Below, piece after piece: positions 19,992 to 31,900 of a stretch of 64,000 nucleotides of DNA. A program made the position numbers and the translations under genes. Origin of the DNA: Simmondsia chinensis (taxonomy: Eukaryota > Streptophyta > Magnoliopsida > Caryophyllales > Simmondsiaceae); the NCBI GenBank assembly GCA_018398585.1, contig JAGTTD010000003.1:5154637-5218636 (forward strand), read 5' to 3'. The notes beneath the pieces were generated by a model. The model saw nothing but the letters and a program-made list of their open reading frames with translations. It searched no databases and had not been told where the DNA came from. Position 1 is the stretch's first letter, and every line of letters starts with the position of its first letter.

Positions 19992-22900
19992 GATTAAATC
20001 AAGTTGTATTGTATTTTGGTTTGTATAATTAATCCACACTCTGACGTTAGTTTTTGACTAATATATATTATTCACATTGTTATATATGGTATTATTTGAT
20101 GACTATTATAAAATATTTCCAACAAAAATCACAAATTTTAACTTCAAAATTAGCTAATAAACCAAATCAAATGATTTTGTAAAATTGCAATTAGTGTAGG
20201 TGTCGTAGCAATTATATATATGACTTATGTGCCGTGCTCCCTTTCATGCACTACAAATTTGACAACCTTTGCTAACACAATCCAGCATACTATTATAACA
20301 CGTAAAATTTTCTCGTTAATACATTTCTTATTTGTCTAAGATAAAGCGAACATGCGCATATGTATATTTGAAAATAAAAATAAAAAATATATATATATAT
20401 ACATATAATATAATTGAGTAATAGTGTCTATTGCACAACCACTAAATCAAAACAAACAACAAAAAGCAAAGATTCTTTAAAACACTCATTCTAATAATAT
20501 GACAACGGGTTAACGGAGTTCAAAACGCTCCTTGGTCTACGGGTCCAACAACCCTAAAAGTGCTACTTACGCTTTCAATTGACATTGTGCGCCTAGACAC
20601 TTTCTCTAACAAGCAAGTGTTGGGAAAACAAGCTCTAGTAATTAAAACGAACTCTAGATAAATGAAAGAACTCGGGGAAGACAAATCTAATGAAATAGAA
20701 GGGGCACCTCATAACATCGGAATTCTAGACCTCAAACTTGATCAATAGTGAACTTCGAACAACAATAAACTCCAGAACAAATAAATTAATCCAAACTTAT
20801 CCAGATTACACTGGCAACATTAAGAAGTATCAACCTCGAACTTGAAGAGCAAAGTAACCAAATAGTAGCTCAATGAAATAGTAACATAAACTTGAAATAG
20901 TAAAGGATGATTAAATCAAGTTGTATTGTATTTTAGTTTGTAAAATTAATCCATACTCTGACATTAGGTTTTGACTAATATATATTATTCACATTGTTAT
21001 ATATGGTATTATTTGATGACTATTATAAAATATTTCCAACAAAAATCACATATTTTAACTTTAAAATTAGCTAATAAACCAAATCAAATGATTTTGTAAA
21101 ATTGCAATTAGTGTAGGTGTCGTAGCAATTATATATATGACTTATGTGCCGTACTCCCTTTCATGCACTACAAATTTGACAACCTTTGCTAACACAATCC
21201 AGCATACTATTATAACTCGCAAAATTTTCTCGTTAATACATTTCTTATTTGTCTAAGATAAAGCGAACATGCGCATATGTATATTTGAAAATAAAAAAGA
21301 AAAAAAAAAATATATATATATATAATATAATTGAGTAATAGTGTCTATTGCACAACCACTAAATCAAAACAAACAACTAAAAGCAAAGATTCTTTAAAAC
21401 ACTCATTCTAATAATATGACGATGGGTTAACGGAGTTCAAAACACTCCTTGGTCTACAGGTCCAACAACCCTAAAAGTGCTACTTACGCTTTCAATTGAC
21501 ATTTTGCGCCTAGACACTTTCTCTAACAAGCAAGTGTTGGGAAAACAAGCTCTAGTAATTAAAACGAACTCTAGATAAATAAAAGAACTCGGGGAAGACA
21601 AATCTAATGAAACAGAAGGGGCACCTCCTAACATCGGAATTCTAGACCTCAAACTTGAACAATAGTGAACTTCGAACAACAATAAACCCCAGATCAAACA
21701 AATTAATCCAAACTTATCCAGATTACACTGGTAACATTAAGAAGTATCAACCTCGGACTTGAAGAGCAAAGTAACCAAATAGTAGCTCAATGAAATAGTA
21801 ACATAAACTTGAAATAGTAAAGGATGATTAAATCAAGTTGTATTGTATTTTCGTTTGTAAAATTAATCCATACTCTGACGTTAGTTTTTGACTAATATAT
21901 ATTATTCACATTGTTGTATAGGGTATTATTTGATGACTATTATAAAATATTTCCAACAAAAATCACAAATTTTAACTTTAAAATTAGCTAATAAACCAAA
22001 TCAAATGATTTTGTAAAATTGCAATTAGTGTGGGTGTCGTAGCAATTATATATATGACTTATGTGCCGTACTCCCTTTCATGCACTACAAATTTGACAAC
22101 CTTTGCTAACACAATCCAGCATACTATTATAACTCGTAAAATTTTCTCGTTAATACATTTCTTATTTGTCTAAGATAAAGCGAACATGCGCATATGTATA
22201 TTTGAAAATAAAAAAGAAAATAAAAATATATATATATATATAATATAATTGAGTAATAGTGTCTATTGCACAACCACTAAATCAAAACAAACAACTAAAA
22301 GCAAAGATTCTTTAAAACACTCATTCTAATAATATGACAACGGGTTAACGGAGTTCAAAACACTCCGGGGTCTACGGGTCCAACAACCCTAAAAGTGCTA
22401 CTTACGCTTTCAATTGACATTTTGCACCTAGACACTTTCTCTAACAAGCAAGTGTTGGGAAAACAAGCTCTAGTAATTAAAACGAACTCTAGATAAATAA
22501 AAGAACTCGGGGAAGACAAATCTAATGAAATAGAAGGGGCACCTCATAACATTGGAAATCTAGACCTCAAACTTGATCAATAGTGAACTTCGAACAACAA
22601 TAAACTCCAGATCAAACAAATTAATCCAAACTTATCCAGATTACAGTGGTAACATTAAGAAGTATCAACCTCGAACTTGAAGAGCAAAGTAACCAAATAG
22701 TAGCTCAATGAAATAGTAACATAAACTTGAAATAGTAAAGGATGATTAAATCAGGTTGTATTGTATTTTCGTTTGTATAATTAATCCATACTCTGACGTT
22801 AGTTTTTGACTAATATATATTATTCACATTGTTATATATGGTATTATTTGATGACTATTATAAAATATTTCCAACAAAAATCACAAATTTTAACTTTAAA

Positions 22901-23649
22901 ATTAGCTAATAAACCAAATCAAATGATTTTGTAAAATTGCAATTAGTGTAGGTGTCGTAGCAATTATATATATGACTTATGTGCCGTACTCCCTTTCATG
23001 CACTACAAATTTGACAACCTTTGCTAACACAATCCAGCATACTATTATAACTCGTAAAATTTTCTCGTTAATGCATTTCTTATTTGTCTAAGATAAAGCG
23101 AACATGCGCATATGTATATTTGAAAATAAAAAAGAAATATATATATATATATAATATAATTGAGTAATAGTGTCTATTGCACAACCACTAAATCAAAACA
23201 AACAACTAAAAGTAAACATTCTTTAAAACACTCATTCTAATAATATGACAACGGGTTAACGGAGTTCAAAACACTCCTGGGTCTATGGGTCCGACAACCC
23301 TAAAAGTGCTACTTACGCTTTCAATTGACATTTTGCGCCTAGACACATTCTCTAACAAGCAAGTGTTGGGAAAACAAGCTCTAGTAATTAAAACGAACTC
23401 CAGATAAATAAAAGAACTCGGGGAAGACAAATCTAATGAAATAGAAGGGGCACCTCATAACATCGGAATTCTAGACCTCAAACTTGATCAATAGTGAACT
23501 TCGAACAACAATAAACTCTAGATCAAACAAATTAATCCAAACTTATCCAGATTATACTGGTAACATTAAGAAGTATCAACCTCGAACTTGAAGAGCAAAG
23601 TAACCAAATAGTAGCTCAATGAAATAGTAACATAAACTTGAAATAGTAA
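19992..23649. repeat. Tandem array of four ~917-bp units
   Basis: Four head-to-tail units start with gattaaatcaagttgtattg (or caggttg) at 19992, 20909, 21826 and 22744, with lengths of about 917, 917, 918 and 906 bp. They are nearly identical, the main variation being a poly-A/(AT)n microsatellite in each (around 20380, 21300, 22215, 23130). Units 2-4 join through aaggatgattaaatc, while unit 1 is preceded by gtatgaattgattaaatc, so duplication probably arose at the short homology tgattaaatc. No gene is recognised; an 86-codon minus-strand frame at 21437-21697 is open only in one unit. Confidence 0.95.
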
Positions 23650-23719
23650 TGGAAAAAAAAATCAAAACGAAAAATAGTCATGCCGTGCTGCTTACTATTG
23701 CCCTATGCAATGGATCCAA

Positions 23720-24156
23720 CACTACGAGAAAAAGGATAAAAGGCCCAACTTTTCCGCCGAAAGAAGGCCTTGTTGTTAACAACTATTTACGATGGCTTGT
23801 TGGTATGTTATTTACGATGGACTATCCGTCACAGCCATTCAAAGATTAGCAACCATAGTTTGACAGCGTTGTATTTAATAACGTGTTACTTACATCAAAT
23901 TTTTCTATTATAACTGTATAAGCATTAATGATGACCATTTCACTACATTTTACTTACATCAAATTTTTCTGTTATAATTGCATAAACATGAACGATGACC
24001 ATTTCACTACATTGTGAATAACTTGGTATTTACGGCAAAATTTCCGTTGTAATTGTATCTACAAAGCGACGTTTTTATTATTCGGTCATGAATAGCATGT
24101 TATTTACCAAAAAAGTTATGTATCTTAGCAGTTCACACAATAGCATGTTAGTAGTA
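23720..24156 (+). mobile_element. CACTA (En/Spm) transposon end, truncated
   Basis: Starts CACTACGAGAAAAAGG, the conserved CACTA terminal motif, followed by short subterminal repeats (tttacgatggc and tttacgatgga, 23785-23822) and a tandem 64-bp repeat (ttacttacatcaaattttt at 23886 and 23950) with atgaccatttcactaca in each unit. No opposite end or transposase is present before element A begins at 24162, so only one terminus is retained. Confidence 0.75.
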
Positions 24157-24161
24157 CTAAG
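24157..24161. other. Left target duplication (CTAAG) of nested complex
   Basis: CTAAG directly precedes the element A LTR and also directly follows position 51478 (51479-51483). A 5-bp duplication is standard for LTR retrotransposons, so the two outer boundaries probably belong to one insertion. Confidence 0.7.
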
Positions 24162-26049
24162 TGTTGGGACGTATTTTAAAAATATTCCCTAAGTTAATCT
24201 AATTAAAGCAGCAGAACAATTTAGAATTTCTAATTTTGAACCTATAAGCGATTTAAAATTTCTAATTCTAAATCTACATATTCAAAATTCCAAATTTTAA
24301 ATTTACAGGCCTCTGCTCTAAAACATTCATAATAATAACATAAATAATAACTAGCATATAAATAAATAGAAAAGCAAAAACTAAAAAAAAAAAAAAAGGA
24401 AAGAAGAATACCTAGATATAGACCGTGAATATTCTTGGAGTGTGAGCTTTAAAAAATATTAAACTAAAGGAAAATTTTCAACGGAAATTTCTCCTCTTTT
24501 AATTCGCTAAAAGTCAATAGCCTCAGAAAATTAAAAAATTAATTGATGCTAAACCATAATTGCAAGGCCCCTATTTATAGTAAGCTGATGGACAAAAAAT
24601 TTATAAGAATATCGATGTGGGACAAAAACAAAACAAGCAAAATGACGCCATTTTAATAATTTCGTGCGTGCTGCCCATAACGTGCCACTTTCGGGTTAGT
24701 CTGTGCCTCTTGGCGCGGATTAACACGCAGGACGGTTCGTCTTGTGTGAGAGGCGTGGATCGGGCCTCTCCTTTTCACGACGCAACACGTGTCACGCCGT
24801 GATTGGCTGAGCACATAAACCCACATATTTTTGGTTTTTTTTCTCACATGTAAATATACATTTTATGAAATTTTATTTCAAGATAATTATTTTATTTTTA
24901 AATTTCAATTTTATTTATCTATGAATATAGTTTAGCAAATCGAAATTTAATCATCACGTGAATAAATAATTTATCTCATTAATTCTTTCAACATTTTTAT
25001 GATGGTGTAAATTAGAGGCTCGCACAGGGACTCAGAGATAATTTAAATTTAGCTCCAAATGGATCAAAACTAATTATCATCACATGATAATATTTGATTA
25101 CCATTTAGTAGGACTTAATTCCACTAAATATGTCTTAATGTACTCTAAAATTAAACATATTTATTCGATAATTTCCAATATGTAATAAATGAACGGTCAA
25201 CCTCTCTATTAGATATCTATGAGAAATAACTATAAAAACTAGCATAATTATACTTCTCATTGCTTGTACTTAAGTTCCCAACTCACCCTTTTTTGATTAA
25301 TTCTGTGATATGAGAACATATTCTTGGTTTCAATTCAAGTGACAAATACTATGAATACTTTGGCTAAAGATTTTGACTTTTCCTAGCACTTGCGAATCTA
25401 CTTTTGGAGACATCCGTATCTCATAAGAGACTATAGACTCCTTATTGACTATTTTGTTCCCGCTACATTTCATGCAGTCACTCAACATACGCAGACTATT
25501 GGTCACTTTACAGGACCTCACTTTGAGTACATTAAAGTAGCGAACACTAAGTGCATGAGTTCAACATAATATTAGGATTTAGAGTTATTGCCTAATCACA
25601 AAAAAAAAAAAAAAAAAAAAAAAACTATCTATTTCTTATAGCTGTTAAGAAATAAACAATTTCAGTGGTCCAGCTCAATGTTCCAATCTTATTGATGAAC
25701 ACTAACATGATACTTATGGATCCCTATCTACATGACCTAGACGAGCCATCTAAGATATCTTGTTATAGTCTTATTAGACAAGTTGTCCAAAACTTATCAC
25801 CAACTATGAACTTACTTTGACAACACGTTAGAATTTTGATTTAAGTCTACCGTGGCTCAATCTCATTAACCACTTAAACCAAACTATGACATGTCATATT
25901 GGACTACATCCATTCGTGGATGGTTTTAGAAATAATCACATGCATATTTGACCCATAAATAGCATTATTAAACATAAAATAGATAGAACAATATTATATA
26001 TTTGCATTGAAACACAAATAATTGAGTTTTTAGGACATTGGTTTCAATA
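24162..26049 (-). repeat. 3' LTR of element A
   Basis: About 1,888 bp; on the plus strand it starts tgttgggacg and ends ggtttcaata. A TATA-like region on the minus strand lies near 24572-24582 (ctataaatagg). Most of it can be aligned with 30830-31714, 41424-41472 and 50526-51478, which together rebuild the partner LTR. A 24-base A tract at 25601-25624 is unique to this copy. Confidence 0.8.
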
Positions 26050-28782
26050 ATCTCCCACTTGTCCTAAACTCAATTAACCTTACATTGTACAACTATCCCC
26101 TCGGGACCTATCAACTCATTGACTATAATAATTTCCATGCTAATGCCTCATTGTCTCATCCTTTCGCTCATTATTTGTTGAACTATATGGAGCCTTCGAA
26201 GTCCACAAGCTTAGCTTACAACTTCTGAAGTTATTATCTATCCATCTTCCATAGTGAACTAAGCAACACTAGATCGCTTCACACTTCACTGTCTAATGTC
26301 TCCCACTCCTAGGGTAAATATAAATTTTAGTGTCGAACATCAAGAATCCTTAAAAGTCATGCGCAACCTGTAACAAACCCATACATCCTTTCTCATAATC
26401 TCAAAAAAGCTCGACCTAGGAACACAATTGATTTATCTTAGGTCTTTTATTTTAAAATAATTGGACAGTGAAATCTTAGCAGCTCATTGTAATTCTACAT
26501 CTTTCTCAGTTAGTAGAATGCAATCCAAATACATCACTAAGAAAGTTGTTGCTTTCTTATTATGTCACTTGCACACCTATGGTTTAGAACCATTTGTTCG
26601 AACCCATAGGATTTGATAATTGTTCATCGAACCTACTATTCAATGACCAAGATACTATAAGTCCATGAATGGACTTCATTAGTTTGCATACTATTTTTTT
26701 TTTTATATTTGGCAATAGACTTCACTGGTTGTATCGTATGCATTTGTCCCTCAAGATGACTGGTTGGAATGCGTCGTCTTGGCTTCCATTAGTTATTTCT
26801 CATCATAATGAGATACAATGAACAAGAGTATTCTTATGGACTTAAGCATAAAAGTTGGCCAGAGGGTCTCGTCATTGATGATTCCTTCCTTGAGGGTGTA
26901 ACCCATTGTCATTAATACCTTCTCATCCACTCCTTTGAATCTCGTGTAGATCCATTTAGATCCAATCTAATGGATGGCACCTTTACAAGTTCCTAGACCT
27001 TGTGAGAATGCATTTACTCCAACTTAGCTCTCATTTCCGTGACACATTGGTCTGCATCTCTATCCTTAAGAGCTTCATTACAGTCTAGTGGATCAGATTC
27101 ATTATCATGCTCAACTATTAAGGCTGATCAAATGAATCTATCAAATGCCTTTTGATCATCCGCCCACTACAGTAAGGCTCCCGTGTTTTCGGTGCAATTT
27201 AAGATTAGCTTTAGTACACATCAAATGCATCAACCAAGACAAAGTTGTGTCATGCTGTTAAGACAAAATATCTCATATTGTCAAATTCTTTAAAACAAGC
27301 TTACCATTACCCATTTATTAAACTTCCTGCATAACAAACCTTTTGGTATGCTAGATTGATTCATCATAAGAATCTTACCATATTCAATAACATGTTATTG
27401 ATCCATTCTACAACACTTTGCAGTAAGGAAAAACTAAGAGCTCTCCTAAAATCCACCACCTTCATCTTATTGAAGTGAGTTTTGTCATCTACTAAAAAAA
27501 CTTGATGAAATACTTATAGTTTTTGCCAGCACGAACAATCATCGGGTCACAAACATTTTGTGAACAAGTTCAAGCAGCTTAGTGGTTCTATTGGCTTGAC
27601 TCTTAAAGACTCTTTAAATCATCACTCATTCAAACATGATTGGCAAACTAGTCATCATTTTGAATCCAATGATCCTAAAGGCTACCTCAAACTAGTCTTT
27701 AAATCATATATGACTGATGTGACTTAAGCTCAAGCGCCATTAAGAGCTATATCTACTTCAGAAAAATATTCTTTTCATGGTACTGCAGTCTAGCTTGTAT
27801 TAGACATCAGATTGCCACTGACAAAGCTTTGACTTATAAACCTATATACCAATATACATTTTAAATAAACATTTTATTTGTATGCAATTTAGTTTATTTT
27901 CAAAATAACTTAAAGCAATTTTATTCAACAAAATCAAAAATAGAAATCAAATTTCTACAAGATTGCCATATAAAGATAGTTCATCAAAATCAAAACTACG
28001 TTCAAAAAAGTTAAAGCATTAATTATTGGTGCCAAAACTGAAACTCTTGTACCACCTTTAGGCAAAGGATATGACTTGCCATCAATAAGTTTGCTAGCTT
28101 AACTCCTTGTAGATTCTATTAGTTGATTTGCAGTCCACTAGACCAACTAATATCAATTACAACCAACAAGATATCGAATACCTTGTTCTGATGGCTTCCA
28201 AACCTTTAGTTTCTAGGAAACTCCTTCTAAATATTTTTTTAGTGACTAGTCCCCTTTTTTTGGTTTTTATTTACCCTTTAGAGATTCCTAGTTCCTCTGG
28301 ATGTTTGCTCCCACCCATGCCACCCCTTTTTCTCACTCTTTGTACCTTCATCAGTCCAGATAATGAGTAATCGCTATGCATACTGAACTAATTGAAGGAC
28401 CTCGATATGCAAATCAGGATAATATCCCATTGATATTGGCTATCAATATTTGCGTCAAGAGTTCCATTTCAATTCTAGGCGATATCATCTCTATGACGTG
28501 CTCTTTAACTGAAAATCCTTAACACATTCTAGTGTCAATAATCTTTCTTATAAGGTGTTCTCATACTACCCGATAGCCCATCAAACATTTTTCTCAAAAA
28601 TTGGGCATCTCTACTACAGTCTTTTCAGGTATCTAATACTAAAATACATTCGATACTAATGTTTGAATCTAGCACCCTACTAACTCATTAGCCTAGGCCA
28701 CTATTCAAAAATGTTCTTTCAACCTCGTAGTGGTTTTAGCAGCAAACTAGAGAACAATGAGCATCTCTAGCTCTTCTTATGT

Positions 28783-29028
28783 GAAAGCAACATACCCAGT
28801 GCCCCAAGGGCTCCTGCCTAAGCAGGGTCCCGGGGGGGGGGAGGGATGTACGTAGCCTTCCACCTTCTGGGTATTACCCCTGAAGAGAGGCTGTTTCTGA
28901 GTGCCCCCAACTTGAGGGTGACGACTTCCCAAGAGATCACCCATCCTGATACTGCTCTCGCCCCAGCACGCTTAACTTCGGGGTTCTAATGGGATCCGAT
29001 GACAGCGTGTTTGTACCCTCTTTGGTTT
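28783..29028 (-). mobile_element. 5S rRNA-derived SINE, copy 2
   Basis: On the minus strand the 5S-like head (from about 29018; gaagttaagcgtgctggggc near 28965-28984) runs into the same tail as copy 1, including ggaaggctacgtacatcc and gggcactgggta. It is flanked by a 15-bp duplication with one mismatch (tagctcttcttatgt at 28768-28782 and tagctcttctaatgt at 29029-29043). The tail has a 10-base C run on the minus strand (28831-28840 on the plus strand is G-rich). It is nested in copia element A, so the family was active after A inserted. Confidence 0.9.
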
Positions 29029-29189
29029 TAGCTCTTCTAATGTACTGAACATATATTCTCTAGTGAGCTTAAGAGGATATTAATATTGCAATGCATTATA
29101 AAATTTAAAAATAGGTGGTCTTAAAAATAAAATGTAAACAAATCATATAACATACATAAACATATTTCTTAATTTTTGCAAACAATCTA

Positions 29190-30000
29190 GGAATAGAGTT
29201 CACAATACCGTACTATGATGCATGCCATGGTGTCCCAACCAAACTACCCAATACTCCTTGACAACGGGGCCGCATCGAGATATCAGTAAGGTGAGAACCA
29301 TTCTCAATTAATTTGGTTTTCTTGTAAACTCTTACTAAACAAAATTAACACACCACTTTATGCTTAGCCTCCAAGGTCACATGACAGAGCTCCTTGGGGA
29401 CGCTAACATAGTACCGTAGCCAAGTGTATAATGCTACCAAGACATCCAAACAAGTCCACAAAGTACTCCACGGCAATGTGGTTGCACCTGTTTGCTTACA
29501 CTTAAGTCTATATCTAAGAGGTCAGACCATGTACACCGCAAATGAGTGCCCTCCTCAGGGAATAGCATCCATTCACTATATCATCAGACCGGCAACGGTT
29601 TCATGAAAATTATAGAAATTCGCTCCCTGATGTATACAATGATGACCTAACTAATCTACCCACTACTTTCTAGTGGCGGAGCTATATCGAGTTGTCAGAT
29701 AGGTAGAATGCTATTCTCAATTAATATGTTTTCTAAACATAATTAACTCATCATTCCGCCTTCGCCCCTAAAAGAATATCACAGTGCTCCCTAGGAGTCC
29801 GACATACTATCCTAGCCAAGTGTGTATTATTGCCTAGATGTTGGTACAAATCCACGAGATACTCCACGGCGATGTGGCCGCACCTATTTTCCTGTACCTC
29901 AATCCATCTTGAAGAAGTATAACCCTATACACTGCAGATAAACTGCCCTCCTTAGGGAGTAACACTTATCTAGTATACTGTTAGACTGGCAATGGAGGCT
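29190..30000 (-). repeat. Two diverged ~430-bp direct repeats in element A leader
   Basis: 29205-29610 and 29625-30000 share the same series of short matches (atgatg-cc-aactaatc or aaccaaact, cattctcaattaat, cacgg-gatgtgg, gtgccctcctcaggga or ctgccctccttaggga, agac-ggcaa). They lie between the 5' LTR and the gag region of A (minus orientation), probably an expanded leader. Confidence 0.6.
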
Positions 30001-30829
30001 GTGAGGACTCAACTTCTGAACCTCGCTTCCACTTGATGTTTTCAACGGTGGATCTTTCTTTTCGTCTTGATTATCTCTTAATCATTATCAAAATCATATT
30101 CTAAATTTTATTTAACTATTAAATAATTCCTAATCGCATTAGGTGGCCTAAATTATTCTACCTTGATGTCATATAAAATATTTTCCTTTCCAAATAATTC
30201 AACTATTGAATTCTAATCATATTAGACCTATCTGGAAATACTCCCACTTGAGTTTTATAAACTAGTGATTTTTTTATTTAAAGTGTATTTACATGCCGAT
30301 ATCATATAATCTATATTAGAATCATATTCTAAAAATAAATTAAATAATAAAAAAATTTATTATTATTATAAGAAATCAATACTGAAGTATGCAGGTCCAA
30401 ATTTTTTTTTTTAATAATCCACGTTAGCAAGGTGCCAATGTCAGCCGCTGACATCAGTATCAGAAAAGATATTTTAATTTTTTTGTATATTTAAAAAAAT
30501 ATATTGATTCTAATCTCATTAGATAATAATCTTATCTAATTTTTCAATCTTGTCAAATATGTAAAATCATATCATACATATCTAAAATACACTTTTTGAA
30601 AGTCATAATTTACGGATCTGAATTAATCATTTAATTCAATCTATGTTCAAACAATTTAAAACTGAAACAACAATTATGATCGTTATTAAACAAATTTTAA
30701 TAACCCTTTCATACTTTTCCTTTCTTTTAATAAAATCTCTATTTTATTGTTTCGCAAATGGTTTTAATCGATTTAATATGCCTATTATGTATATTATGAA
30801 TATAATCGAACTCTGGCTTTGAAATTAAT

Positions 30830-31714
30830 TGTTGTGAAGTATTTCAAAAATATTCCCTAACTTAATCTAATTAATGTAGCGGAACGATTTAGAAATTCTA
30901 ATTTTAAACCAACAACCGATTTAAAATTCCCAATTCTAAATCTATAGATTTAGAATTCCTAATCTAAAATATATAGGCCTGTACCCTAATACATTCATAA
31001 TAAAGATATAAATAATAACTAGGATAGTAAATATAGTAAATAAATAAATAAGCGAAAACAAAAAGAAAAGGAAAGAAGAATACATAGATGTAGACCGCAG
31101 TGTTGCTCCAAAAAAATAAATGAGACCACTAGACCTTCTACACAATATCCCCAGAACACCCAAAGTGTGGGCTTCAAAAAATATTAAACTAAAGAAAAAT
31201 TTTAATAGAGATTTATCCTATTTTAATTCTTTGAAAGTCAATAATCTCAAAAAATTACAAAATTGATTGATGTTAAACCTTAATTCCAAGGCCCTTATTT
31301 ATTACTAGACTAAAAAATTCTCAAAATTTTGATGCGGGACAAAAACAAAACAAGCAAAATGACACCGTTTTAATAATTACGTACGTGCATCTATTCGGTC
31401 TGCGCCTGTTGGCGCGGATCAACAAACAGCGCGCTGGTTGGTCCAACCCGAGAGGTGTGGATCGCACCTCTGTCGCGCCGTGATTGGCTGAGCCCGTACG
31501 GATTTTCTTTTTTTTTTTTTTTTGGTTTTCCACATGTAAAAATTTATCTTATTAATTTTTATTTTAACAAAATTATTTTATTTTTAAATTTTAATTGTAT
31601 TCGTCTAATTAATACTGCTTAGCAAATTTAAATTTACTCATCAAGTTAATAATAATTCATTTCATGAATTCTTTCAACATTTTTTTGATCCTGTAAAATT
31701 AGAGGCTTAAACAG
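30830..31714 (-). repeat. 5' LTR of element A, first segment
   Basis: Starts tgttgtgaagtatttc and aligns with 24162 onward of the 3' LTR. It stops at 31714, where chromovirus D inserted. On its right side the target base run reads aacag. The adjoining internal sequence (ctctggctttgaaattaa, 30811-30828) is a damaged primer site. Confidence 0.8.
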
Positions 31715-31867
31715 TGTTATGTTTTTTAAATCCTTGTAACTCAAATTATTGGCGGGCAAGTTGTTTTTGGGCGCCAAAGTTCGTTTCGGTAGTTAGTTGC
31801 TGCAGTATTGGCGCGAAGGGGGATTTAGTTATGCTTTGTCATTTCTTGCTTTTCAAATAATGGCTGA
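31715..31867 (+). repeat. 5' LTR of D, unit 1 (atypical)
   Basis: The first ~100 bp match the 3' LTR (41157 onward) up to ctgcagtattggc; after that the sequence (gaagggggatttagttatgc) differs from the 3' LTR, which continues for another ~165 bp to cgaacttaaca. The same short version occurs in unit 2 (36110-36262). It therefore has an internal deletion or is chimeric. Confidence 0.8.
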
Positions 31868-31868
31868 T

Positions 31869-31880
31869 TGGTATCAGAGC
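31869..31880 (+). other. Primer binding site of D, unit 1
   Basis: tggtatcagagc, complementary to initiator tRNA-Met, 20 bases before the gag ATG at 31901. The duplicate lies at 36264-36275. Confidence 0.9.
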
Positions 31881-31900
31881 TTCATTCGATTTGCAAGATA

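Larger units (their letters stand above)
26050..30829 (-). pseudogene. Degenerate gag-pol region of copia element A
   Basis: Read on the minus strand, remnants of copia reverse transcriptase persist: an ELV motif followed by IRLDLNGSTRDSKEWM near 26930-27000, corresponding to the WELV-x-IGCKWVYK region of copia enzymes, and TIIKSYGFEQMV near 26590-26630, corresponding to the V-x-SYGF segment. Stops occur every few codons. The region between about 27850 and 28780 probably held gag and integrase but shows no readable motif. A 5S-SINE interrupts it at 28783-29028. Element B carries homologous sequence (43307-45224). Confidence 0.6.

Noticed and set aside
19992..23649. CRISPR-like or centromeric satellite array
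   Set aside because: Units are 917 bp without short spacer-repeat alternation; only four copies, and no link to a known centromeric satellite.
31321..31533. 70-codon minus-strand gene present twice (also 35716-35928)
   Set aside because: It is identical in both copies only because the LTR segment was tandemly duplicated; it lies across the LTR T-tract and has no domain.
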